From Candidatus Bartonella washoeensis Sb944nv (GTDB lineage Bacteria > Pseudomonadota > Alphaproteobacteria > Rhizobiales > Rhizobiaceae), in assembly GCF_000278135.1 (NCBI RefSeq), contig NZ_JH725022.1, forward strand, positions 318,186-382,185: a stretch of DNA of 64,000 nt, read 5' to 3'. Below the pieces are notes generated by a model. That model was not told where the DNA came from, made no database searches, and worked only from the letters and a program-made list of their open reading frames with translations. Both the position numbers and the translations under genes were made by a program. Below are positions 39,499-49,659 of this stretch, piece by piece. Every line of letters begins with the position of its first letter. The first letter of the stretch is position 1.

Positions 39499-41382
39499 AT
39501 GAAACGGAATGAAATGGTAAAAACTGTCTCGTCAGATACAGGCCAAACTCTACGCACACTTTATAACCTATGGCCTTATATGTGGCCGGCAGATCGGCGA
39601 GATCTAAAAATCCGTGTACTATGGGCAATATTTTATCTTGTGTTAGCTAAGCTGATTCTCATATCTGTACCATATTTCTTTAAATATGCTACGAATGCGC
39701 TTGATGTGAACTTTGAGGTCCCCGTATGGTTTCCATCCAGTTGGATTGTTCCTATCATGCTCGTTTTTGCATACAACGTTGCACGTATTGTTCAAGCTGG
39801 ATTAAACCAGTTGCGTGATTCTCTTTTTGCAACTGTTGGTCAGCATGCTATTCGTCAATTAGCCTATAAAACCTTTGTGCATATGCATGGATTATCTTTG
39901 CGATTTCATTTAGAAAGACGAACTGGTGGGCTTTCCCGTGTGATTGAACGTGGTACGAAGGGGATTGAAGCTATTGTTAGGTTTTCAATTCTTAATACAG
40001 TACCAACAGTTTTGGAATTTGTTCTGACGGCATTTGTCTTTTACATAAATTATGGGTGGCGTTATTTTTTCATAGTAGTGGCAACGGTTGGTTTGTATAC
40101 TTGGTTCACAATTAAGGCGAGTGATTGGCGTATTCAGATTCGGCAAAAAATGAATACGGCAGATACTGAGGCCAATACACGTGCTGTTGATTCCCTTTTG
40201 AATTTTGAAACGGTAAAATATTTTGGCAACGAGACTTTAGAAGCACAACGTTTTGATTCTTCTATGGCAGGTTATGAAAAAGCCGCGACAAAAATTTGGA
40301 CATCGTTAAGCTGGCTTAATTTTGGTCAGGCCCTTATTTTTGGTATTGGAATGACTATCCTGATGTTGATGTCAGCTTACGAAGTTTTTCGTGAGACGCA
40401 AACTTTAGGAGATTTTGTTTTTATTAATGCGCTTTTAATGCAGCTTTCTATTCCGTTGAATTTTATTGGTTCAATTTATCGTGAAGTTCGACAAGGTTTA
40501 ACTGATATCGAAGCTATGTTTGATCTTTTAGATGTTCAGGAGGAAATCGTTGATAAATCAGATGCCAAACCATTAATAATAAGCGGTGGTACCATACGGT
40601 TCAATCAGGTAAAATTTTCCTATGATTCGAATCGCCAGATTCTCAAAGAGATTGATTTTGAAGTCCCTGGGGGTAAAACAGTTGCAATTGTTGGTCCGTC
40701 TGGTGCTGGTAAATCGACTATTTCTCGATTACTTTTTCGATTTTACGATGTTGATGCTGGGTCTATCACAATTGACGGACAAGACATCCGTGACGTAACG
40801 CAAAAAAGTTTACGTGAAGCTATTGGTATGGTACCGCAGGATACGGTTTTATTTAATGATACGATAGCATATAATATTCGCTACGGGCGTCCAAGTGCAA
40901 CAGATGAAGAGATGCGCAAAGCTGCTGAAATGGCACAGATATCGAAATTTATTGAGATGCTTCCGAAAGGTTTCCAGTCTATGGTAGGTGAGCGTGGGCT
41001 TAAATTATCAGGTGGTGAAAAACAGCGTGTGGCTATTGCACGGACACTGTTAAAAGCTCCCCCCCTTCTTATTTTGGATGAAGCAACTGCGGCGCTTGAT
41101 ACGGCGACGGAACAAGACATTCAACAAGCATTGGATATCGTAAGCCGTGGGCGTACAACATTGATAATTGCTCACCGTCTTTCTACTGTGATCAATGCTG
41201 ATGAAATTTTGGTTCTCAAAAATGGTCGTATTATTGAAAATGGGACGCATGCGCAGCTTTTACGTAAAAAAGGTCTCTATGCTTCAATGTGGAACAAGCA
41301 GCTTGAAGCATCGCAAGCAGAAGAAAAATTACGTAAAATGCGTGAAGAAGATGAGTTGGGCGTTGTTAATCGTAAGAAATAA
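39499..41382 (+). CDS. atm1: Atm1-type ABC exporter (half transporter)
   Basis: ABC transporter of the mitochondrial Atm1/HMT family, which exports glutathione-related sulfur or metal conjugates. From the ATG at 39499 (MKRNEMVKT) it has 627 residues; a GTG at 39472 is in frame. Six membrane helices occupy about 40-320, with the family's conserved FHLERRTGGLSRVIERGTKGI and NFETVKYFGNE segments. The nucleotide-binding domain has Walker [10 protein letters not shown], signature LSGGEKQRVAIARTLL, Walker B LLILDEATAALD and the switch histidine in IIAHRLST. The substrate is inferred from family. Confidence 0.88.
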   Translation: MKRNEMVKTVSSDTGQTLRTLYNLWPYMWPADRRDLKIRVLWAIFYLVLAKLILISVPYFFKYATNALDVNFEVPVWFPSSWIVPIMLVFAYNVARIVQAGLNQLRDSLFATVGQHAIRQLAYKTFVHMHGLSLRFHLERRTGGLSRVIERGTKGIEAIVRFSILNTVPTVLEFVLTAFVFYINYGWRYFFIVVATVGLYTWFTIKASDWRIQIRQKMNTADTEANTRAVDSLLNFETVKYFGNETLEAQRFDSSMAGYEKAATKIWTSLSWLNFGQALIFGIGMTILMLMSAYEVFRETQTLGDFVFINALLMQLSIPLNFIGSIYREVRQGLTDIEAMFDLLDVQEEIVDKSDAKPLIISGGTIRFNQVKFSYDSNRQILKEIDFEVPGGKTVAIVGPSGAGKSTISRLLFRFYDVDAGSITIDGQDIRDVTQKSLREAIGMVPQDTVLFNDTIAYNIRYGRPSATDEEMRKAAEMAQISKFIEMLPKGFQSMVGERGLKLSGGEKQRVAIARTLLKAPPLLILDEATAALDTATEQDIQQALDIVSRGRTTLIIAHRLSTVINADEILVLKNGRIIENGTHAQLLRKKGLYASMWNKQLEASQAEEKLRKMREEDELGVVNRKK

Positions 41383-41496
41383 ACCGTGTGAAATGATCTT
41401 TAGCTTTATAGAGCGTGATTGATTGGGTATACGAAAGGAAGGAGGAACAAAAAGATTTATTACGTATTTAGATCATATTTATGAGTAGGAAATTAT

Positions 41497-42195
41497 ATGA
41501 GTATTCTACAATCTGTCCATAATAGCTTTGCGCCAATTCATAAAGAAGGTTATCCTTTTATTATAGCATTTTTTGTTATTTCGCTCATTCTTGGTTGGAT
41601 ATGGAGTCCATTGTTCTGGTGTGGCCTTGTTCTCACGGTGTGGTGTGTATATTTTTTTCGCGATCCAGATCGTGTGATTCCTTTGAATTCAAATTGGGTT
41701 GTATCTCCTGCTGATGGGCGGATCTCATTCATTGAACCTTGTGTTCCGCCTGAGGAGTTGGGATTAGGGAATGAAGAGATGATCCGTATTTCCGTGTTTA
41801 TGGATATTTTTTCATGCCATATTAACCGTGTTCCTATAAGTGGTACGGTGGAGTCTATTGTTTATCGCCCAGGTCAGTTTGCAAATGCTGAGCTTGATAA
41901 GGCCAGTCAGTTTAATGAGCGTAATGGGCTCGTGATTGACAGTAAACATGGTAAGATTGCTATGGTGCAGATAGCAGGAATGATCGCTCGGCGGATTGTT
42001 TGTTGGTCAAAAGAAAATGATTCCGTTATTACAGGGCAACGCTTTGGGATGATTCGTTTTGGTTCGCGCCTTGATATTTATATGCCGACGGAAATCAAAT
42101 TGCGTGTTGGGGTTGGGCAAATAGCAATCGCTGGAGAAACCGTTTTAGGTTCTTTTGACGATATGAGTGCTAAAACTGATTTTAGATTTGATTAG
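41497..42195 (+). CDS. psd: Phosphatidylserine decarboxylase (short form)
   Basis: Makes phosphatidylethanolamine from phosphatidylserine. The 232-residue proenzyme has an N-terminal hydrophobic region (about 18-50), the catalytic SPADGRI motif near residue 68 and [14 protein letters not shown] near 102. The C-terminal self-cleavage site is GETVLGSF, where the serine would become the pyruvoyl group. It lies eight bases before pssA, the enzyme that supplies its substrate. This matches the short alphaproteobacterial type. Confidence 0.93.
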   Translation: MSILQSVHNSFAPIHKEGYPFIIAFFVISLILGWIWSPLFWCGLVLTVWCVYFFRDPDRVIPLNSNWVVSPADGRISFIEPCVPPEELGLGNEEMIRISVFMDIFSCHINRVPISGTVESIVYRPGQFANAELDKASQFNERNGLVIDSKHGKIAMVQIAGMIARRIVCWSKENDSVITGQRFGMIRFGSRLDIYMPTEIKLRVGVGQIAIAGETVLGSFDDMSAKTDFRFD

Positions 42196-42203
42196 GGAAG
42201 GCA

Positions 42204-43043
42204 ATGAAATTTTTTTCGCTATTTTCTTCATTTAATCCTGAAGGACAGCATGATGATTCTGGAAATCGTTGGCGTTCACCCACGCCCATGCGGTATGTTA
42301 TCCCCAATATTATCACGATTTTGGCAATTTGCGCAGGGATGAGTAGTATTCGTTTGGCTTTTGAGAATCGCTATGAGGCTGCTATTTTAATGGTACTTTT
42401 GGCAGCAATCCTAGATGGAGCTGATGGTCGCATCGCCCGTTTGATGGATGGGAGTTCATCTTTTGGAGCGCAGATGGATTCTCTTGCTGATGTTGTGAAT
42501 TTTGGTGTTGCACCTGCGCTTATTGTTTATTCCTTTATTTTGAATCAAGCTCACCAAGTTGGTTGGGTTGCAGCACTTGTCTATTGTGTTGCTTGTTGTT
42601 TGCGATTAGCGCGTTTTAATGTGATGTTGGATAACATGGATATACCAAAATGGCAGGGAAATTATTTTATCGGTGTTCCTGCACCAGCAGGGGCATTATT
42701 GCTTTTATTGCCTATGTATTTAGGGGCTCTCGGTTTGATACCAAGTTGGGGGTGGGCATTATTTTTTAGCCTTTATACTGTAATTGTTGCTTTTCTTTTG
42801 GTGAGTCGTTTACCGGTATGGAATGCAAAAACAATTGATCAAAATTTGAGGCGCGATATCGTTGTACCGTGTATGCTGGGCATTGTTATTTATGTAGGTT
42901 TTCTTGCAACTTATACATGGTACACTTTATTGATCACAGCTGTTGGCTATATGATTTTTCTTCCTTGTAGTTTTATGGCTTATAATAAACGGGCTGCTTT
43001 GGAAGAAAAAGGGACAAGTGTTAAAACTATCCAAAAATCATAG
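42204..43043 (+). CDS. pssA: CDP-diacylglycerol-serine O-phosphatidyltransferase
   Basis: Membrane enzyme that makes phosphatidylserine. The 279-residue protein has the CDP-alcohol phosphotransferase motif DGADGRIARLMDGSSSFGAQMDSLAD near residue 72, with all four aspartates. About eight hydrophobic segments follow the motif and precede a charged C-terminus. It directly follows psd. It is type II, as in other Rhizobiales. A strong hairpin separates it from the convergent SDR gene. Confidence 0.94.
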   Translation: MKFFSLFSSFNPEGQHDDSGNRWRSPTPMRYVIPNIITILAICAGMSSIRLAFENRYEAAILMVLLAAILDGADGRIARLMDGSSSFGAQMDSLADVVNFGVAPALIVYSFILNQAHQVGWVAALVYCVACCLRLARFNVMLDNMDIPKWQGNYFIGVPAPAGALLLLLPMYLGALGLIPSWGWALFFSLYTVIVAFLLVSRLPVWNAKTIDQNLRRDIVVPCMLGIVIYVGFLATYTWYTLLITAVGYMIFLPCSFMAYNKRAALEEKGTSVKTIQKS

Positions 43044-43065
43044 AATTTCGTATTTTTTGAGTGGA

Positions 43066-43116
43066 GAGAAGTAAAGAGAAATTTAATTCAGATTGGTTAT
43101 TTCTCTATCACTTCTC
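43066..43116. terminator. Bidirectional hairpin between convergent pssA and SDR genes
   Basis: GAGAAGT-AA-AGAGAAAT pairs with ATTTCTCT-ATC-ACTTCTC around a 16-base loop, giving fifteen pairs with one small internal loop. The right arm overlaps the SDR stop codon. Both convergent genes could use it; no strong T-run is present on either side. Confidence 0.55.
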
Positions 43117-43867
43117 AATCGGGGGCATGATAATTCATAAACCGATTTTTACGGACATTAAAAAGTTTTCCTGTTTCCTTTAAATAAGGTGATGATAAAT
43201 GTACTATCTTTGCTGCAACCTCTTGTGGTGAAGGGAGAGTCTGAGGATCCTCATCAGGTATAGCTTGCGCGCGCATGGCAGTGCGTGTTGCACCGGGATC
43301 AACACAGTTAATCTTGATGGGGGTTTGCTTTAGCTCTTCTGCCCAACAGCGAGCAATAGTTTCTAAAGCGGCTTTAGAGGCTGCATAAGGTCCCCAGAAA
43401 GCGCGTGCAATATGCGCAACGCTTGAGGATAACAGAATTACTCGTCCAGCATCAGATTTACGCAATAACGGTTCTACTGCTTTCATTAAGCGCCATTGGC
43501 TAACGAGATTTATTTGAAAAACATCTTCAAATACCGTATTTTCGATATGACCTATTGGTGAGAGTGTTCCAAGAATTCCTGCATTTGCGACCATAATATC
43601 GAGTTTTTCCGAGCGCTTAGCAATTGAAACACCAAGAGCATCAATCTTTTCCATGTGATGTAAGTCGAGTGGGATGAGCGTTGCAGAAGCACCTTTTTCT
43701 CGGATTTTTTTGTCAAGTTCAATAAGCCCACTCATCGTTCGTGCAAGGGCGATGATATGAGCACCGCGCGTTGCAAGCTCTAACGCTAAATGATAGCCAA
43801 TTCCCCTTGAAGCACCTGTAACAAGTGCAACACGGTCAAAGAGACTAAAATCAAAATTTTTTATCAT
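43115..43867 (-). CDS. Short-chain dehydrogenase/reductase
   Basis: The 250-residue SDR has the cofactor motif TGASRGIGYHLALELATRGA near residue 16, NAGILG near 93 and the catalytic SS...YAASKAAL (Ser, Tyr-x3-Lys) near 147-161. The substrate is not evident. It is not the FabG of the fatty-acid cluster, which is at 54039. Its ATG overlaps the last base of the purF stop (TAATG), so the two are co-translated. This purF-SDR pairing occurs in other Rhizobiales. Confidence 0.85.
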   Translation of the reverse strand: MIKNFDFSLFDRVALVTGASRGIGYHLALELATRGAHIIALARTMSGLIELDKKIREKGASATLIPLDLHHMEKIDALGVSIAKRSEKLDIMVANAGILGTLSPIGHIENTVFEDVFQINLVSQWRLMKAVEPLLRKSDAGRVILLSSSVAHIARAFWGPYAASKAALETIARCWAEELKQTPIKINCVDPGATRTAMRAQAIPDEDPQTLPSPQEVAAKIVHLSSPYLKETGKLFNVRKNRFMNYHAPD

Positions 43868-45360
43868 TAGTTACTTGTTTTGAGAACTGATGATTGATGA
43901 ACTTGAGGAATACTTTGTTGATCAACTAGATGTGTAGGATAATGTCCGGTAAAATAATGATCAGTAAATTGTGGATCCGCGTTGTTTCGTTTTTCTCCTG
44001 CCACAGCAAGGTAGAGGCCATCCGTTGAAAGAAATTCTAACGAGTCAGCTCCCACAAAATTGCACATGGATTTTAAGTCTGGGTATTGATTAGCCAAAAG
44101 GCTTTCAACTTTAGGCGTATCAATACCATAGAAATCAGGATAAAAAATCATAGGGCTAGAAACACGCATATGAACCTCTTTTGCTCCTGCATCTCGAAGC
44201 ATTCGCACAATTTTGACGGATGTTGTTCCACGTACAATGGAATCATCAATCAGAATAACACGTTTTCCTTCGATGATAGGACGATTTGCAGAATGCTTTA
44301 ATTTAACTCCAAAAGCACGAATTTGCTGTGTTGGTTCGATAAAAGTGCGCCCAACGTAATGATTACGAATAATACCAAGTTCAAAAGGAATTCCAATTTC
44401 TTGTGCATAACCAATTGCAGCGGGCGTTCCTCCATCAGGAACGGGAACCACAACATCCGCCTCACAGGGTGCTTCTTGCGCTAAACGAATCCCCATATTT
44501 TTACGTGTCATATAAACATTTCGTCCTCCAACGATTGAATCGGGACGAGCAAAATAGACATATTCAAAAAGGCAAAGTTTTTCTGGCTTCTCATTCTGGG
44601 GAGGGATAGTTTTTTTAGTAATTTCCCCATTTTTTTGTATTTCGCAGATGATGATTTCTCCATTTTTGACATCGCGGACATATTTTGCTCCAATGATATC
44701 AAGAGCACAGGTTTCAGAACAAAAGATTGGTTTACCATCAAGTTCACCCATCACAAGAGGTCGAATACCTATTGGATCGCGTGCAGCAATAAGCTTGGTG
44801 CGTGTGAGCGCCAGCATGGCATATCCGCCTTCTACTTGCCGAATAGCATCAACAAAACGATCAGATGATGATTCATAACGCGAACGAGCGATAAGGTGCA
44901 GAAAAACTTCTGAGTCTGATGTTGATTGGCAGATAGCACCAGAGGCAATAAGTTCTCGGCGCAATGTAAGGCCGTTAGTAAGATTGCCATTATGAGCAAT
45001 AGCAATACCTCCAGCTTTTAATTCAGCAAAAAGGGGCTGTACATTACGTAATGCTACTTCCCCAGTTGTTGAATAACGGGTATGGCCGATAGCGCGGTCT
45101 CCTGGTAAACGCGCAAGTGTTGCGGGGTTTGTATAGTGATCACCAACAAGACCTAGATGCTTTTCTTGATGAAACATTTTATTATGATAGGAAACAATTC
45201 CAGCGGCTTCTTGTCCACGATGCTGAAGTGCATGGAGCCCAAGAGCTGTTAATGTTGCTGCATCTTCATGGCCGAGAATACCAAAAACTCCACATTCTTC
45301 ATGAAGGGTATCGTCATCCAATGAAAACCCCGGAAAGGGAATATCGATTTTTGTCATCAT
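43867..45360 (-). CDS. purF: Amidophosphoribosyltransferase
   Basis: First step of purine synthesis: PRPP plus glutamine to phosphoribosylamine. The 497-residue proenzyme has a 22-residue propeptide ahead of the nucleophile Cys23 in HEECGVFGI. The Ntn glutaminase domain (HRGQEAAGI, GHTRYSTTGE, HNGNLTN) comes next. The phosphoribosyltransferase domain carries the PRPP loop VILIDDSIVRGTTS near residue 362. A C-terminal tail after 450 is variable. It lies downstream of cvpA, a pairing known from many proteobacteria. Confidence 0.95.
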   Translation of the reverse strand: MMTKIDIPFPGFSLDDDTLHEECGVFGILGHEDAATLTALGLHALQHRGQEAAGIVSYHNKMFHQEKHLGLVGDHYTNPATLARLPGDRAIGHTRYSTTGEVALRNVQPLFAELKAGGIAIAHNGNLTNGLTLRRELIASGAICQSTSDSEVFLHLIARSRYESSSDRFVDAIRQVEGGYAMLALTRTKLIAARDPIGIRPLVMGELDGKPIFCSETCALDIIGAKYVRDVKNGEIIICEIQKNGEITKKTIPPQNEKPEKLCLFEYVYFARPDSIVGGRNVYMTRKNMGIRLAQEAPCEADVVVPVPDGGTPAAIGYAQEIGIPFELGIIRNHYVGRTFIEPTQQIRAFGVKLKHSANRPIIEGKRVILIDDSIVRGTTSVKIVRMLRDAGAKEVHMRVSSPMIFYPDFYGIDTPKVESLLANQYPDLKSMCNFVGADSLEFLSTDGLYLAVAGEKRNNADPQFTDHYFTGHYPTHLVDQQSIPQVHQSSVLKTSN

Positions 45361-45448
45361 ATTCTTTCGGTCATGCTGTGAGAAATGGTTAATATCACAC
45401 GTTATATATTATTTGGATCGTTTCCCCAATTGTAAATTATTTCCCGTT

Positions 45449-46018
45449 TTATCGAGACATATTTTCATGAGGATGCTTATCATTTGTATTTGCATCATCT
45501 TTTTTAAAAAGTTTTTCTGCTTTTTCGAGTACAGTGTCGAGATCTTTAGGCAATAAGTCTCCAATTTTTTGACCGAGTGAATCCAGCATAGGTTTTGTTT
45601 TTGCATTTTTCAGCCAGTCAGATTGTTGTTCAGGTTTGACAAGTGAATTAAAGAGTAACATACCAATGACCATGATTAATAAGCCGCGCAGCGCTCCAAA
45701 GAGAAAACCGATAGTGCGGTCAAGTATACCAATTCGACTATCAATAATAAAATCAGATATTTTCATTGTAATGATGGAAGTAATAATTAAGATAATAATG
45801 AAAATCGTAACCAATGTAGTAATCAATGCGACCATTTTGTTAGAGATATATTGCTCAAAGAAGGGCAATACGGGTTTGAATAAAAAAAGTGTAGCAATAG
45901 CTGCAATTGCCCAAGACATCAACGACAATACTTCACGTGAAAATCCTCGGAGCATGGCGAGAAAGGCAGAAAACAGGATGATTGCTACGACAATTCCATC
46001 AAGAACTGTTATGATCAT
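45449..46018 (-). CDS. cvpA: CvpA family membrane protein
   Basis: From the ATG at 46018 (MIITVLDGIVV), preceded by AAGGA, it has 189 residues; an in-frame ATG at 46063 would add 15. Four membrane segments are visible (about 5-25, 31-50, 64-95, 105-125). The family pattern LDGIVVAIILFSAFLAMLRGFSREVLSLMSWAIA and RTIGFLFGALRGLLI is clear. The C-terminal 60 residues are charged and cytosolic or periplasmic. The biochemical role is not known; it is located between radA and purF. Confidence 0.87.
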   Translation of the reverse strand: MIITVLDGIVVAIILFSAFLAMLRGFSREVLSLMSWAIAAIATLFLFKPVLPFFEQYISNKMVALITTLVTIFIIILIITSIITMKISDFIIDSRIGILDRTIGFLFGALRGLLIMVIGMLLFNSLVKPEQQSDWLKNAKTKPMLDSLGQKIGDLLPKDLDTVLEKAEKLFKKDDANTNDKHPHENMSR

Positions 46019-46139
46019 TTGTTTATTCCTTATGCGTAAAATTGCGTTTTGTTTAAACAGCAAAAAGTACTTTTCTAGTTATGCCAATTTTTATTCTTAT
46101 AGCAAAGATCTTTTGTATTTTGTATATTTTTCTTTATTA

Positions 46140-47534
46140 TCATGGGTGTGATGCAGGTCGTTTTTGACCTGCGGCAATGGAAGCGACCAACTCAGGAAGG
46201 TCGGAGAACGTTTTTTGTTGAAAGGTTAGCGATTTTATCATTTCCGTTGTTGCAGTCGGTTGAACAGATCCTTGAAAGCCAAGTTTTCTAGCTTCATTAA
46301 TGCGTTGTCCTGAATGTGCAACAGCGCGGATAGCTCCTGAAAGGCTTATTTCACCAAAATATACATAATCAGTTGGGAGAGGAATATTTGTGAGAGAGGA
46401 TACCAAAGCTGCTGCAACAGCTAAATCAGCTGCTGGTTCTGATATGCGATATCCACCTGCAACATTAAGATAGACATCATGTTGCCCAAAACGAACGCCA
46501 CAATGGGCTTCTAAGACAGCGAGAATCATTGAAAGGCGATTTCCATCCCATCCAACAACGGCTCGTCGTGGTGTCCCTAGTGAAGAGGGTGCAACAAGCG
46601 CTTGAATTTCTACTAAGATTGGGCGTGTCCCTTCCATTCCTGCAAAAACAGCAGCCCCTGGTGCTTTTTCATTCCTTTCACCCAAAAAAAGTTCAGATGG
46701 ATTCATCACCTCCCGTAATCCTTTATCAGACATTTCAAAAACGCCAATTTCATCAGTTGGCCCGAAGCGATTTTTTACAGTTCTAAGAATTCGATAATTA
46801 TGAGCACCTTCACCTTCAAAATAGAGAACACCATCAACCATATGTTCGACAACCCGAGGGCCAGCAATTTGCCCATCTTTTGTAACATGGCCAACAAGAA
46901 CAACGGCTGCTCCTGTTTTTTTTGCAAAACCGATCATTGCTTGAGCACTGATACGCACTTGTGTGACGGTTCCGGGTGCTGAATCCGCTGCATCTGACCA
47001 TAGGGTCTGGATAGAATCGATAATAACCATATCAAGGTTTTTATGTTCGCTTAAGGTTGCGAGGATATCTTCAACATTGGTTTCAGCGGCGAGCTTAACT
47101 TTTGTATTTTCAACATTAAGCCTTTGTGCACGAAGGCAGATTTGTGCAATGGCTTCTTCACCTGAAACATAGATGACGCGATGTCCTTTTCGCGATAAAG
47201 CCGCTGCTGTTTGTGTGAGTAATGTTGATTTCCCAATACCGGGATCCCCACCAACAAGTAAGACTGAACCACGGACAAAACCACCTCCAGTAACACGATC
47301 GAATTCCGCAATGCCAGAATGGATACGTGGAGCATCCTCCATATTTCCAGAAAGAGACGTAAGTGCAACGATACGCCCTTTACGAATATTTTGCACAGGG
47401 CCAGTGCCGATGCCGCCACTTATATTTTCTTCGATAAGGGAATTCCATTCTCCACAGGAATTACATTTCCCAGCCCAGCGTGAATGGACAGTACCACAAT
47501 TTTGGCAGATAAATTGAACACGAATGCGTGCCAT
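46140..47534 (-). CDS. radA: DNA repair protein RadA
   Basis: RecA-like motor for recombination intermediates. The 464-residue protein has a four-cysteine zinc finger at about 10-30 (CQNCG...CNSCG), Walker A GGDPGIGKSTLL near residue 95, the RadA-specific KNRFG motif (VKNRFGPTDEIGVFEM) near 253 and a C-terminal Lon-protease-like domain from about 290 (ALVAPSSLGTPRRAV, NVAGGYRISEPAADLAVAAAL). It starts six bases after dnaB. Confidence 0.95.
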   Translation of the reverse strand: MARIRVQFICQNCGTVHSRWAGKCNSCGEWNSLIEENISGGIGTGPVQNIRKGRIVALTSLSGNMEDAPRIHSGIAEFDRVTGGGFVRGSVLLVGGDPGIGKSTLLTQTAAALSRKGHRVIYVSGEEAIAQICLRAQRLNVENTKVKLAAETNVEDILATLSEHKNLDMVIIDSIQTLWSDAADSAPGTVTQVRISAQAMIGFAKKTGAAVVLVGHVTKDGQIAGPRVVEHMVDGVLYFEGEGAHNYRILRTVKNRFGPTDEIGVFEMSDKGLREVMNPSELFLGERNEKAPGAAVFAGMEGTRPILVEIQALVAPSSLGTPRRAVVGWDGNRLSMILAVLEAHCGVRFGQHDVYLNVAGGYRISEPAADLAVAAALVSSLTNIPLPTDYVYFGEISLSGAIRAVAHSGQRINEARKLGFQGSVQPTATTEMIKSLTFQQKTFSDLPELVASIAAGQKRPASHP

Positions 47535-47540
47535 AGTAAT

Positions 47541-49031
47541 TTAACCAATTTGTTCTGGAAGATAATTACTGTCTGCCAGATCGCTAAAACGTGTGAAGTC
47601 AGATTGAAAGGCAAGATGAACAGTTCCCGTTGGTCCGTGGCGTTGTTTTGCGACAATAACGTCAGCTTTCCCAAAAGCGTTGTCCATTGTATCTTGCCAT
47701 TTTTCATATTCAAGAGTCCCTATTTTGGGTTCTTCATTTTTGAGATAATATTCTTCGCGATAGACAAAAAGCACGATGTCAGCATCTTGCTCAATCGAAC
47801 CAGATTCGCGTAAATCTGAGAGTTGTGGGCGTTTATCTGTTCGATTTTCAACTTGGCGCGAAAGCTGTGAAAGAGCAATAATAGGAACATTGAGTTCTTT
47901 AGCTAACGCTTTTAATCCTGTGGTAATTTCCGTAATCTCTTGAACGCGATTTTCAGACGAGCGCTTTGAATTGCTTGTCATTAACTGGATATAGTCAATA
48001 ATCAAGACATCCAAACCGTGTTGCCGTTTGAGGCGACGTGCACGAGCAGCCAGTTGTGTGATTGATATACCACCTGTTTGATCGATAAAAAGCGGTGCTT
48101 TTTGTAACCGATTCATTGCACGGATTATTTTTGAAAATTGCTCTTCTGAAATATTACCACGTCGAATGTCAGAAGAAGAGACTTCTGTTTGTTCAGAAAT
48201 AATACGTGTTGCAAGTTGTTCTGTTGACATTTCAAGCGAGAAGAATCCAACAATACCTCCCTCATTTTCTTGTGTTGAGGCATCACCCTTGTAAGCATTG
48301 GCAATATTAAAGGCAATATTGGTTGCAAGTGCGGTTTTCCCCATACCAGGGCGTCCAGCAAGGATAATTAAATCAGATGGTTGTAATCCTCCCATTTTTT
48401 CATCAAGTGTTTTAATGTGGGTGGCTATCCCTGATAACTGTGAGGAACGCTTTTTTGCAGCGGTAGCCATGTCAACAGCTTTTTTGACAGCCTCATTAAA
48501 ATTTTCAAATCCACCTCCATATTTCCCTTTTTCTGCTAACTCAAACAGACGTTGTTCAACAATTTCAATTTGTTGGGTTGGTGTAAGTTCTACAGGAGCA
48601 TCAAAGGCTGTATTGACCACTTCGTTTCCAAGATTAATCAAGGACCGTCGGATAAAAAGATCATAGATAACTCGACCATAATCTTCAGCATTAATGATAG
48701 TGACTGCTTCTTTTGCTAATCGTACAATGTAATTGAATACAGTGATGTCTCCAATTTTTTCTTCTGCTGGAATAAAGGATTTAATGGTAACTGGATTTGC
48801 AAGTTTTCCTTTTTGGATAATTTGAAACAAAACATCATAGATTTTTTGATGCAAGGGTTCAAAAAAATGCTCTGGTTTGAGAAAATCTGAAACGCGATCA
48901 AGTGCATCATTGTTAATAAGGATTGCCCCAAGCAATGCTTGTTCGGCTTCAATATTATGCGGGAGTTGTCGAAAAGAAGACGAATCTTCTTTTTGTGAAG
49001 AGCTGAAATTGACAACGCTTGTTTCTTCCAT
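47541..49031 (-). CDS. dnaB: Replicative DNA helicase
   Basis: Hexameric helicase of the replication fork. The 496-residue protein has the N-terminal primase-interaction domain (LPHNIEAEQALLGAILINNDALDRV near residue 23). The RecA-like domain has Walker A AGRPGMGKTALATNIAFN near 226, LEMSTEQLATRI, Walker B VLIIDYIQLM, QLSRQVENRTDKRPQLSDLRESGSIEQDADIV and the arginine-finger region KQRHGPTGT. No intein or insertion is seen. The C-terminal residues end at IG. It leads radA. Confidence 0.96.
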   Translation of the reverse strand: MEETSVVNFSSSQKEDSSSFRQLPHNIEAEQALLGAILINNDALDRVSDFLKPEHFFEPLHQKIYDVLFQIIQKGKLANPVTIKSFIPAEEKIGDITVFNYIVRLAKEAVTIINAEDYGRVIYDLFIRRSLINLGNEVVNTAFDAPVELTPTQQIEIVEQRLFELAEKGKYGGGFENFNEAVKKAVDMATAAKKRSSQLSGIATHIKTLDEKMGGLQPSDLIILAGRPGMGKTALATNIAFNIANAYKGDASTQENEGGIVGFFSLEMSTEQLATRIISEQTEVSSSDIRRGNISEEQFSKIIRAMNRLQKAPLFIDQTGGISITQLAARARRLKRQHGLDVLIIDYIQLMTSNSKRSSENRVQEITEITTGLKALAKELNVPIIALSQLSRQVENRTDKRPQLSDLRESGSIEQDADIVLFVYREEYYLKNEEPKIGTLEYEKWQDTMDNAFGKADVIVAKQRHGPTGTVHLAFQSDFTRFSDLADSNYLPEQIG

Positions 49032-49559
49032 AAAAATTTTTCCACTAAAATTTTGCGTTTGGAGCTACTTTTAAGTAGTAAATTGAGTTTTGTACATAAG
49101 AATAAGATTACAAATTTTCGTTTTAAAAAGCCACACTTTAAGTTTTTAAAGATTCTTATTTCTCAATCCTTTATTCATAATATGTGTATCACTTATATGT
49201 AGCATATTAATTTTATTTTTTTACAATTTAGAAATTTCGGTAAGAATATCGGATAAATTTTCAAAGTTATATTTCCAGTTTTTTAAAAAATCACGACATC
49301 TATTTTTCAAGTGTTTAAAGTCATATGATTGGAATCATTTTAGACGATATAGGAGTATAAGAATTTACTATTCATAGAAAAATCATCCTTTTAAAGTGCA
49401 AGATTTCAAAAGATTTTTTGTTTCTATTTTAATGAAACAACATATGGGAGCATTTTTCATCACTTTATTCATAGTTTTAAGTATTTTATGCTTTCTATAA
49501 TACATTCAAGATTGATTTTTCCATAAGAATTCATTTTTAGGTGTTGCCATAATAAAATA
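49032..49559. other. Intergenic region upstream of dnaB
   Basis: About 530 very AT-rich bases between the rplI terminator and dnaB. The dnaB promoter is presumably here. No ORF, RNA gene or strong repeat was recognised. Confidence 0.5.
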
Positions 49560-49578
49560 CTCAGCTTTTGGAGCTGAG
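49560..49578 (-). terminator. Rho-independent terminator after rplI
   Basis: CTCAGCT/AGCTGAG, seven perfect pairs with a five-base loop. On the minus strand it is followed by TATTTTATT. It lies about 80 bases past the rplI stop and ends the rpsF-rpsR-DUF2232-rplI run. Confidence 0.7.
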
Positions 49579-49659
49579 CATTTTATGATATCGCAATGAT
49601 AAACGACAAACGATAAAAAATACATATTAAAAAATACATATAGAGAGAAAAAATGATGA

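Noticed and set aside
47790-47810. TCGAACC string like a reversed tRNA T-loop
   Set aside because: It lies inside the dnaB coding sequence and no cloverleaf can be built around it.
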